From positions 1 through 41,550 of the forward strand of contig JAGHST010000029.1 in NCBI GenBank assembly GCA_018065695.1: a DNA stretch of 41,550 nucleotides. Reading direction: 5' to 3'. Below, piece by piece: positions 26,952-33,906 of this stretch (positions are counted from its first letter, which is position 1; every line of letters begins with the position of its first letter). Both the position numbers and the translations under genes were made by a program. Source of the stretch: Candidatus Cacconaster caballi (GTDB lineage: Bacteria; Bacteroidota; Bacteroidia; Bacteroidales; UBA932). The notes below the pieces were generated by a model that did not search any database, was not told where the DNA came from, and saw only the letters and a list, made by a program, of their open reading frames with translations.

Positions 26952-26982
26952 CAAATTTAAAAAAATGTTAACTTTGTAACAA
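26952..26982 (-). promoter_or_regulatory. Promoter of ispF
   Basis: On the minus strand TTG (26982-26980), a 20-base spacer and TAAATTTG (26959-26952) match the Bacteroidetes consensus, with 20 bases to the ispF ATG. It interlocks with the divergent promoter for the small protein and mutL. Confidence 0.65.
26969..26976 (+). promoter_or_regulatory. -7 element of the mutL operon
   Basis: TAACTTTG lies 22 bases before the ATG at 26999, the same distance as in the prsW promoter further on. The -33 position is not well conserved. It overlaps the spacer of the ispF promoter, so the two polymerases would exclude each other. Confidence 0.55.
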
Positions 26983-26998
26983 TTAAAAAAGAGGATTT

Positions 26999-27304
26999 AT
27001 GGCCCGCATAAGTTTTTTCAGCATTCCACAGCACCGCAAGTTCAGTTATAAACCGCGCTACTGGGACCCTGCAAAAGAGCATATCAAGGAACTTGAAGAG
27101 AAATACGGATCACAGCAGAAGGAGCCTGAACGCTATGTCCCTGGCAAAGCCATACGCAAAGCCTACCGGGACGGCAGCATACAGGGCGAAACGGTCGGTG
27201 AAAGCAACAGGCTTCTCAGAAGGCTTCTGGTCTTCGCGGGCGTGATTCTGGCCTGCCTGGTGGCATATTATCTGGCTGAAGGGCTGGTTCTTATCCTGAA
27301 GTAA
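26999..27304 (+). CDS. Small membrane protein upstream of mutL
   Basis: A 101-residue protein. Residues 1-70 are hydrophilic and basic with FFSIPQHRKFSYKPRYWDP, and one transmembrane helix spans about 73-98 (LLVFAGVILACLVAYYLAE). Small proteins with the same PxHRxFxYxPRYxDP pattern occur widely in Bacteroidetes next to mutL; I know of no function. It stops 11 bases before mutL. Confidence 0.75.
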   Translation: MARISFFSIPQHRKFSYKPRYWDPAKEHIKELEEKYGSQQKEPERYVPGKAIRKAYRDGSIQGETVGESNRLLRRLLVFAGVILACLVAYYLAEGLVLILK

Positions 27305-27315
27305 CAGGCATACCG

Positions 27316-29046
27316 ATGCTGAAAGTCCTACCGCAGAACATTTCCAATCTCATTGCCGCCGGAGAGGTAGTTTCCCGTCCTTCTGCGGTGGTCAAGGAGT
27401 TGATGGAGAACGCCGTCGATGCCGGAGCCCGCTCCATAAGCGTCATCGTGCTCGATGCCGGCAAAACCCTGATACAGGTAATCGACGACGGCTGCGGAAT
27501 GAGCGCGGAAGACGCCGTGCTCTGTTTCGAGCGTCACGCCACTTCCAAGATAGACTGCGCCGAAGATCTTGAAAAAATCTCGACATACGGCTTCCGCGGG
27601 GAAGCGCTTCCGAGTATCGCCGCCATTGCGGAAGTGACGCTCAAGACTCGTCGGGAGCAGGACGAGACGGCGACAAAGGTGGAGGCTGCGGCATCCAAAA
27701 TCATATCGGCAGAGTGGGCGGCTGCACCGAAGGGTACATCCATCGCTGTGCGCAACATCTTCTACAATGTACCGGCCCGCAGAAAATTCCTGAAATCGGA
27801 CAACGTGGAACTGCGCAACATTATTCAGGAATTCACCCGCATTGCGCTGATCCGGACCGGGCTTTCCCTGAAACTCACTTCGCAGGGCAAGGAAATATAC
27901 AATCTCAAGCCTGCGCAGAACACAAAACAGCGCATACGCGACCTGTTCGGGACAAATCTGGCCAACAGCCTCGTGCCGGTCAAGGTAGATACCACCGTAG
28001 TGAAAGTGAGCGGCTTCATAGGCAATCCGGAAGATGCCGTCAAGCGTCAGGGCAATCAGTTTTTCTTCGTGAACGGCAGGTATTTCCGTTCGCCTTTCTT
28101 CCACAAGGCCGTCTGCAAGCCGTACGAGAACCTTGTTGCTCCCGACTCCACACCTGCATACTTCATCTTCCTCGAAAGCGAGCCGGAGAAAGTGGACGTC
28201 AACATCCATCCTTCTAAGACAGAGGTCAAATTCGAAGACGAGCCGGTCATATTCGAGATACTGATGGCCTGCGTCCGCGAAAGCCTCGGAAAGAACGACT
28301 TCACCCCGAGCATAGATTTCGATATGAAGGGCGCGCCGGAAATTCCTATTTTCCCTGTCGGAGGCAACGGACCGGACTTCAGACCAATCCAGCCTCCTGC
28401 AATGGGCTTTGATCCGCTGTTCAACCCTTTCAATGAGACGCGTTTCGAAAACGAAGGGCTTTTCTGCGAAGAACCCTCCTGCGAGGCGCAGGCGGACATT
28501 ATGGTGGTGCAGAAAAAATACATCGTCACGCCGGTACGCTCCGGCCTTATGATAGTCAACATCACTCGCGCCAGAGAAAGGATATTCTTCGAGAGATATC
28601 TGCAGAAGATTGTGGAGCATCTGCCGGTAAGCCAGCAGACACTTTTTCCCGTCACAATCGACCTTGGTCCGGAAGACCACCTGGTCTTGCTCCAGCAGCC
28701 GGAACTCCTGACGGAACTGGGCTTTGACATAAGAGATTTCGGCGGCAACTCGGTGGTGGTTTACGGCCTTCCCGAAAACTATCCGATGGGCGAAGCCGAC
28801 GTCAAAGACAGCATCGACGAACTGCTCTCCGCACTGAAGGACGATACCGCCACGGACGACACACGCCATCTTCTGGCTGCCAGAATGGCGAAAAGTGCCG
28901 CCAAACACGGTGCCGAGCCTGCCGGCAGGGAAGCGGCACAATTGTTGGTCGATACTCTGTTTGCGTGCCGCGAGCCGAACCTGACTCCCGACGGCCGCAA
29001 ATGTGTAACAATATTGACATTAGAAGAATTGGACAAGAAATTATGA
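27316..29046 (+). CDS. mutL: DNA mismatch repair protein MutL with degenerate endonuclease motif
   Basis: A 576-residue mismatch-repair ATPase linking MutS recognition to strand removal. The GHKL ATPase domain is intact: Glu28 and Asn32 in KELMENAVDAGA, DDGCGM, and YGFRGEALPSIAAI. The linker (about 335-390) is short and Pro/Phe-rich. In the C-terminal dimerisation domain the endonuclease motif DQHAxxExxxxE aligns with residues 415-426, NITRARERIFFE: the four first positions are changed and only the two Glu remain. The second metal-site motif near the C terminus also reads TPDGRK (557-562) rather than CPHGRP. The protein may therefore lack nicking activity. The following rhomboid gene overlaps by four bases. 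Confidence 0.93.
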   Translation: MLKVLPQNISNLIAAGEVVSRPSAVVKELMENAVDAGARSISVIVLDAGKTLIQVIDDGCGMSAEDAVLCFERHATSKIDCAEDLEKISTYGFRGEALPSIAAIAEVTLKTRREQDETATKVEAAASKIISAEWAAAPKGTSIAVRNIFYNVPARRKFLKSDNVELRNIIQEFTRIALIRTGLSLKLTSQGKEIYNLKPAQNTKQRIRDLFGTNLANSLVPVKVDTTVVKVSGFIGNPEDAVKRQGNQFFFVNGRYFRSPFFHKAVCKPYENLVAPDSTPAYFIFLESEPEKVDVNIHPSKTEVKFEDEPVIFEILMACVRESLGKNDFTPSIDFDMKGAPEIPIFPVGGNGPDFRPIQPPAMGFDPLFNPFNETRFENEGLFCEEPSCEAQADIMVVQKKYIVTPVRSGLMIVNITRARERIFFERYLQKIVEHLPVSQQTLFPVTIDLGPEDHLVLLQQPELLTELGFDIRDFGGNSVVVYGLPENYPMGEADVKDSIDELLSALKDDTATDDTRHLLAARMAKSAAKHGAEPAGREAAQLLVDTLFACREPNLTPDGRKCVTILTLEELDKKL

Positions 29047-29705
29047 ATGCTTTCGGAAGAGGAGGTTTCTGGGGAATGCTCACCCCGGTGGTCAAGAATC
29101 TGATAATAATAAATACGGTGGTCTGGATAGGAAGCGAACTGATCGGGGGAAGGATGCTTGAAGTCTTCGCGCTGTTTCCGTTCGAATCGCCGTTTTTCAA
29201 ATGGCATCAGATTGTTTCGCATATGTTTATGCACGGGGGCTTCTGGCACCTGTTCTTCAATATGTACACTCTGATGATTTTCGGAACGGTACTTGAAAGG
29301 CAGTGGGGCGACAGGAAGTTCCTGCTGTTCTATTTCGTCACCGGCATAGGAGCGGCGCTTTGCCATAACCTCGTGCTGCATCTCCAAATCGGCAGTGCAA
29401 TGGCTTCCGGGGATATTCTGGCGGCACAGACAATTATGAGAATCCCGACTGTCGGTGCATCGGGCGCCATCTATGGTGTACTGCTTGGCTACGGTATGCT
29501 TTTCCCGAACAGCGTGATGCAACTCATTTTCCCTCCTGTTGAACTGAAGGCGAAATGGTTTGTGCTCATATTCGCAGCCATCGAACTCGTGACCGGACTG
29601 ACAGGTCTTGGAGGAGGCATAGCCCACTTCGCCCACCTCGGAGGCATGCTGTTCGGACTCATACTCATACTGTACTGGAAGAAGCAAAATAGAATGTATT
29701 ATTGA
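29043..29705 (+). CDS. Rhomboid-family intramembrane serine protease
   Basis: A 220-residue membrane protein with about six helices. The catalytic Ser140 in GASGAIYG and His198 in HFAHLGG form the dyad; the HGGFWHLFFNM motif after the first helix is also typical. Rhomboids cut transmembrane helices of other proteins; the substrate is unknown. The ATG at 29043 overlaps the mutL stop codon (ATGA); the longer frame from 28965 would lie inside mutL. Confidence 0.9.
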   Translation: MNAFGRGGFWGMLTPVVKNLIIINTVVWIGSELIGGRMLEVFALFPFESPFFKWHQIVSHMFMHGGFWHLFFNMYTLMIFGTVLERQWGDRKFLLFYFVTGIGAALCHNLVLHLQIGSAMASGDILAAQTIMRIPTVGASGAIYGVLLGYGMLFPNSVMQLIFPPVELKAKWFVLIFAAIELVTGLTGLGGGIAHFAHLGGMLFGLILILYWKKQNRMYY

Positions 29706-30832
29706 TGGCAAGGACGGTAAAGGACAGTCGGAAAAAGCAGAAATACAAGAGCTACAAGCGCCCGAGACAAGGTCCTCCGGTGGGTAAGATCGTGTTCAGG
29801 GTTGTATCTTCCGTGGCTGCACTCTCGCTCGCGACGGCATATCTGTCCGTCTTCATCAATCCTACCGGATTCTGGCTTCCGATGTTCTTCGGGCTCTATT
29901 TCATCCCTCTTTTCCTGGTCAACCTCCTTCTGCTGATTGCAGGCATCTGGCGCAGGAGGCTCTCGTTTCTGATTCCTATGCTGGCACTGTTTCCGTCCAT
30001 CTTCGTCATGAATCAGTTCGCCAAGGCAGGCAACGAGGAGAAAGTCTATGGCGGGGAGAACATCAAAGTACTGTCATACAACCTTGGACGATATGAAGCT
30101 GCCTCGCGGGGAGTTTCAGTGGAAGGGGCCGTCGCCGGCATCAGGGATTTCATCCGCGAAGAAAAGGCTGATATCGTCTGCCTCCAGGAGTTCAAGGCCT
30201 CAGACACCGGATTGGTCAGAAAACTCCTTCCGGATTATCCTTACAGAGCGTATTACTTCTTCAAGGGCAAATACTATTTCGGGAACGTCACCCTGAGCAG
30301 ATATCCCATAATCGAGAACGAAGTCATAAAATTCAAGCAGAGCACCAACCTCTGTCTCGAATCCGATATCAAGGTGGGAAAGCGGCTCGTCAGCATCTAC
30401 AACTGCCATCTGGAATCCAATTCGGTTTCGTTCACAGCCCTCATCAAGAGACTGCGCAACAGAAAATTATCATCCGACGACCTGTTGGGAATGCACGAAA
30501 GAGTCAAGGAGGCCACGCTAAGGCGCGCAATTCAGGTGGATTCCGTGCTCAGAAGGGAATCCTCGACCAGCACTCCTTCCATTGTCTGCGGCGACCTGAA
30601 CGACACCCCGCTCTCCTACGCCTACCACAATCTCAGCCGGAGGAAGAAAGACAGCTTCGTGGAGGCAGGAAGCGGTTTCAGCAGCACCTACTCCAAGTTC
30701 TGGCCGCTGCTGAGGATAGATTACATACTCCTTCCGAAAGAATACAACGCCAGCCATCACGAGATAAAGCGGATACCTTATTCGGACCACTATCCCGTTT
30801 CGACCGTAATATATTTTGAAGAAAATGAATAA
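29705..30832 (+). CDS. Membrane-anchored endonuclease/exonuclease/phosphatase-family protein
   Basis: A 375-residue protein. A basic N-terminal stretch (KKQKYKSYKRPRQG) precedes three hydrophobic helices between about 28 and 105, then an EEP catalytic domain with LSYNLG, CLQEF (Glu metal ligand), GDLND (Asp/Asn) and the final SDHYP (Asp-His). The family contains nucleases, phosphodiesterases and lipid phosphatases; the membrane anchor with the domain outside is the usual Bacteroidetes form. The start overlaps the rhomboid stop codon (TGATG), and its end overlaps tsaC by eight bases. Confidence 0.85.
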   Translation: MARTVKDSRKKQKYKSYKRPRQGPPVGKIVFRVVSSVAALSLATAYLSVFINPTGFWLPMFFGLYFIPLFLVNLLLLIAGIWRRRLSFLIPMLALFPSIFVMNQFAKAGNEEKVYGGENIKVLSYNLGRYEAASRGVSVEGAVAGIRDFIREEKADIVCLQEFKASDTGLVRKLLPDYPYRAYYFFKGKYYFGNVTLSRYPIIENEVIKFKQSTNLCLESDIKVGKRLVSIYNCHLESNSVSFTALIKRLRNRKLSSDDLLGMHERVKEATLRRAIQVDSVLRRESSTSTPSIVCGDLNDTPLSYAYHNLSRRKKDSFVEAGSGFSSTYSKFWPLLRIDYILLPKEYNASHHEIKRIPYSDHYPVSTVIYFEENE

Positions 30833-31412
30833 AGAAGAAAACATTATCGACTTGGCCGAAATTGACGAGGCCGTCGAAATCCTCAGGCAGGGAGGCATCA
30901 TCCTTTACCCGACCGACACTGTATGGGGACTTGGTTGCGATGCCACCAACAGCGAAGCAGTGGAAAAGATATATGCGCTGAAGAAGCGTTCCGACAGCAA
31001 GAGCCTCATCACACTTGTTTCGGATGCCGATATGATAGGAAAATACGTGAAGGTGATTCCCGAAATAGCCGTCAACCTCATAGAAGTCAACGACAAGCCT
31101 ATGACTATCATCTATCCGGGAGCAATGGGGCTGGCAGGCAACGTAATAGCAGAGGACGGCTCGGTGGGGATACGCATTCCGCAGCACGATTTCTGCAAAC
31201 AGCTCATCCGCCGGTTCAGGAAGCCTATCGTCTCGACTTCAGCCAACATCTCCGGCGAAAGCGCTCCATCTTTCTACGAAGACATCCCTATAGAAATCAT
31301 TGAAGCGGCAGACTGGGTGGCAGACCCTGTATTGCAGGAAGGCTCCACCGGAGAACCTTCCCAAATAATCAAAGTAGGCCTCGGCGGAGAGATTCAGATA
31401 ATCCGCGGATAA
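30825..31412 (+). CDS. tsaC: Threonylcarbamoyl-AMP synthase, Sua5/YciO/YrdC family
   Basis: A 195-residue single-domain enzyme that makes threonylcarbamoyl-AMP from Thr, bicarbonate and ATP for the t6A37 modification of tRNA. The motifs GGIILYPTDTVWGLGCDA, IYALKKRSDSKSL and the C-terminal PIVSTSANISGE are diagnostic. It starts inside the end of the preceding gene, so translation is probably coupled. tsaE of the same pathway is at 38909-39322. The convergent phosphodiesterase gene ends at the adjoining base. Confidence 0.92.
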   Translation: MNKEENIIDLAEIDEAVEILRQGGIILYPTDTVWGLGCDATNSEAVEKIYALKKRSDSKSLITLVSDADMIGKYVKVIPEIAVNLIEVNDKPMTIIYPGAMGLAGNVIAEDGSVGIRIPQHDFCKQLIRRFRKPIVSTSANISGESAPSFYEDIPIEIIEAADWVADPVLQEGSTGEPSQIIKVGLGGEIQIIRG

Positions 31413-31907
31413 TCAGACTCTGGGCCACTCGCCCACTTCCATATCCCTGACCACACCCTCTTCGATTCTGAATCGGAGTGCAGTGCGGACAAGGTGGAAT
31501 CCCTGCAAGCCGGCCGCACCTGGATTCAGTACCAGCATATTGTAATGCCGGTCGTTGACTACTTTCAGTATATGTGAGTGGCCGCAGACAAAGATGTCCG
31601 GTCTGTGGGCCTCGATAAGCCTCAGGGCTCTGTAGTCATACCTGCCGGGGTAGCCGCCGATGTGCATCATCAGAACCTTCTTCCCCTCTACGTCCATCAC
31701 CTGACATACGGGATAATCGCCACGGATGTCATATCCGTCGCAGTTGCCGTAAACACCCACCAGAGGCTTCACCCTTGCAATCTGCGCCGCCGTTTCGGCA
31801 TTGCCGAAATCTCCGGCATGCCATATTGTATCGACAGGCTCGAGAAAAGCCTTGAGCTTGTCGTCGAAATGGCAGTGAGTATCAGATATGAGACCGATAT
31901 AGGCCAA
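31413..31907 (-). CDS. Metallophosphoesterase of the YfcE/MJ0936 type
   Basis: A 164-residue calcineurin-like phosphodiesterase. All metal-site motifs are visible: SDTHCH, HAGDF, GNCD, MMHIGGY, CGHSH and NPGAAG. Members hydrolyse phosphodiesters such as cyclic nucleotides or artificial substrates in vitro; the natural substrate is open. It begins three bases after the stop codon of the NagX-like gene. Confidence 0.88.
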   Translation of the reverse strand: MAYIGLISDTHCHFDDKLKAFLEPVDTIWHAGDFGNAETAAQIARVKPLVGVYGNCDGYDIRGDYPVCQVMDVEGKKVLMMHIGGYPGRYDYRALRLIEAHRPDIFVCGHSHILKVVNDRHYNMLVLNPGAAGLQGFHLVRTALRFRIEEGVVRDMEVGEWPRV

Positions 31908-31910
31908 ATT

Positions 31911-33086
31911 CTACAGCTTTATTATAATCTTCTTGCGATAGAGCACCATTGCCATTGCCACAAAGAGGGCAACCATACACAGAGCATAGAAGAGCGAAGC
32001 GAATTCGTTGTTTCCGCCGAGCCAGCTGCAGCAGCAGTTGGTATAGAACCACCCGAGGCAGTTGCGGCCGCTTCCGTCGGCTGCAGTCCAGTGGATGATA
32101 CGGCCGAATGTCTTTACGAAAATGCCGGCCATCGCAAATGCGAAGAGAGGATTCATACCCATTGCCTTGAACGGAATGAAATATCGCTCCTTGCCCCTGA
32201 CATCTATCCAATACACGAAGAAAGCAAGGCAGAGGATTGCCCAGCCGCCTGCGTAAAGCACGTATGAGCCTGTCCAGAGCGGCTTGCTGATAGGAAGCCA
32301 TATACTCCAGATGCAGCCGAGAGCAAGACAGATGACGGCAGTGGTGTAGAGTTTTGCCACGGCGTTGATTTTTGTGTCGGCATTGCGTATCATAAGGCCT
32401 ATGAAATAGCCGAGAAGGACTGTGCCTGCCCCTGAAAGAGCTCCGAGAAGGCCTTCCGGATCAAATGCCTGACCATAGCCGTGATATACGTGGGCGTCAC
32501 CCAGAAGAGCGATATCGATTTTTCCGGAGATATTGCCTTCGAGGGTTGACCAGCCGGGCTCGGTGCCAAACACCATAAGGATAATCCAGTGCAGGACGGT
32601 GACGGCCGCCAGGCCGAAGATTATCTTCTTCGGAGTCTTGAGCCAGAGTGCCAGGAATCCACCTATGATGTAACACATGGCGATGCGCTGGAGAACACCG
32701 AATATGCGGACGTTTTGCAGCCAGTACACCCAGTTCTGGGCGAATGACCAGCTCGGGTCGTGAGGCGACGTCGGGTAGAACGGAAATAGATTCAGTCCGA
32801 GACCCACAAGGAAAATGAGGACTCCGCGCACCACGAGTTTTCTTATGCTTTTTCCGTTGAGGGAATCACCGTACTTGGCGAAGGAGAACGCCATTGCGAC
32901 TCCTACGCAGAAAAGGAAGAAAGGGAAAACGAGGTCCGTAGGCGTGCAGCCGATCCACGGGGCATGTTTGAGAGGTGGGAAAATATGAGCCCATGAACCG
33001 GGATTGTTGACAAGAATCATTCCGGCGACTGTCATTCCACGAAGCACGTCGAGGGCTGCATATCTCTGTGTTTTTACTTGTGCCAT
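31911..33086 (-). CDS. NagX/DUF5009 membrane protein, acetyltransferase-like
   Basis: A 391-residue membrane protein with about ten helices, related to the human lysosomal acetyltransferase HGSNAT. The N-terminal motif RYAALDVLRGMTVAGMILVNNPG and the loop HAPWIGCTPTDLVFPFFLF are characteristic; His41 corresponds to the acetyl-accepting His of the family. Bacterial relatives (NagX) are linked to amino-sugar use as acetyltransferase or transporter. I start at the ATG at 33086 (MAQVKTQRYAAL); a frame nine codons longer would run through the promoter. Confidence 0.82.
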   Translation of the reverse strand: MAQVKTQRYAALDVLRGMTVAGMILVNNPGSWAHIFPPLKHAPWIGCTPTDLVFPFFLFCVGVAMAFSFAKYGDSLNGKSIRKLVVRGVLIFLVGLGLNLFPFYPTSPHDPSWSFAQNWVYWLQNVRIFGVLQRIAMCYIIGGFLALWLKTPKKIIFGLAAVTVLHWIILMVFGTEPGWSTLEGNISGKIDIALLGDAHVYHGYGQAFDPEGLLGALSGAGTVLLGYFIGLMIRNADTKINAVAKLYTTAVICLALGCIWSIWLPISKPLWTGSYVLYAGGWAILCLAFFVYWIDVRGKERYFIPFKAMGMNPLFAFAMAGIFVKTFGRIIHWTAADGSGRNCLGWFYTNCCCSWLGGNNEFASLFYALCMVALFVAMAMVLYRKKIIIKL

Positions 33087-33105
33087 ACAGTTTTTGATTG
33101 TTACG

Positions 33106-33137
33106 TTTCGCAAAATTACAATTATTTATTAAATTTG
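33106..33137 (+). promoter_or_regulatory. Promoter of rsmE
   Basis: TTTC (33106-33109), a 20-base spacer and TAAATTTG (33130-33137). Only five bases separate the -7 box from the ATG at 33143, so the mRNA is expected to be leaderless. Confidence 0.55.
33111..33118 (-). promoter_or_regulatory. -7 element of the NagX-like gene
   Basis: TAATTTTG on the minus strand, 24 bases before the ATG at 33086. No clear -33 element. It overlaps the spacer of the divergent rsmE promoter. Confidence 0.45.
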
Positions 33138-33142
33138 TGACT

Positions 33143-33874
33143 ATGGAATTGTTTTACTCCGCAAATGTATCTGCCGGCGGAACCACCCTCGACAGCGAGG
33201 AATCCGCCCACTGCATCAAGGTGCTCCGCCACCGCAGCGGAGACTCCATCAATGTCGTTGACGGGCACGGTATGCTCTACAGATGTACCATTCTCGACGA
33301 CAACCCCAGAGCTGTCTCTTTCAGAATTGACGAATCCGTCGAGAACTACGGCTCGCACGATTATCGTCTGCATATGGCTGTGGCCCCTCCGAAAAATCCC
33401 GACCGCTTCGAATGGTTCGCCGAGAAAGCGACCGAGATAGGGGTGGACAGCATAACCCCTCTTTTCGGCGACTATTCCGAGAGAAAGATTTTCAAACCCG
33501 AGCGCGTGGAGCGCATTCTCATATCAGCGGCGAAACAGTCTCACAAAGGCACTATTCCCACTCTCAACCCGGCAGTGAGCGTCAGGCAGTTCATTGAGGA
33601 GCATTCCTCAGACACGGGCGCACGCCTGATCTGCTACTGCGATGAGGCAGAGGGCAAGACCGATATTATGGAAGCTCTCCGCGGGGCGGACCGGGCCACG
33701 ATTATGATAGGCCCCGAGGGCGATTTCTCAAGAAGCGAGATATCTCTGGCACTCAGCAGCGGATGGAAGACGGTCTCGCTGGGCGACAGCCGCCTGCGCA
33801 TCGAAACGGCAGCCGTAACCGCCACTGCCGCAATGTACCTTCTTTCAATCGGCAAACGACAGTACAAGCAATAA
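33143..33874 (+). CDS. rsmE: 16S rRNA m3U1498 methyltransferase
   Basis: A 243-residue SPOUT-class enzyme that methylates N3 of U1498 of 16S rRNA using SAM. An N-terminal PUA-like domain (about 1-70; ESAHCIKVLRHRSGD) precedes the knotted domain with EKATEIGVDSITPL, AAKQSHKG, MIGPEGDFSRSEI and SLGDSRLRIETAA. The ATG at 33143 is the natural family start (MELFYSANV); the longer frame from 33098 covers the promoter. Confidence 0.93.
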   Translation: MELFYSANVSAGGTTLDSEESAHCIKVLRHRSGDSINVVDGHGMLYRCTILDDNPRAVSFRIDESVENYGSHDYRLHMAVAPPKNPDRFEWFAEKATEIGVDSITPLFGDYSERKIFKPERVERILISAAKQSHKGTIPTLNPAVSVRQFIEEHSSDTGARLICYCDEAEGKTDIMEALRGADRATIMIGPEGDFSRSEISLALSSGWKTVSLGDSRLRIETAAVTATAAMYLLSIGKRQYKQ

Positions 33875-33906
33875 AATAATACAAAACCAATATAATCAGC
33901 TCTTCT

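Noticed and set aside
27328-28941. Long open frame (537 codons) on the minus strand
   Set aside because: It lies entirely opposite mutL, whose motifs are clear; the frame shows no domain and mirrors the codon pattern of the real gene.
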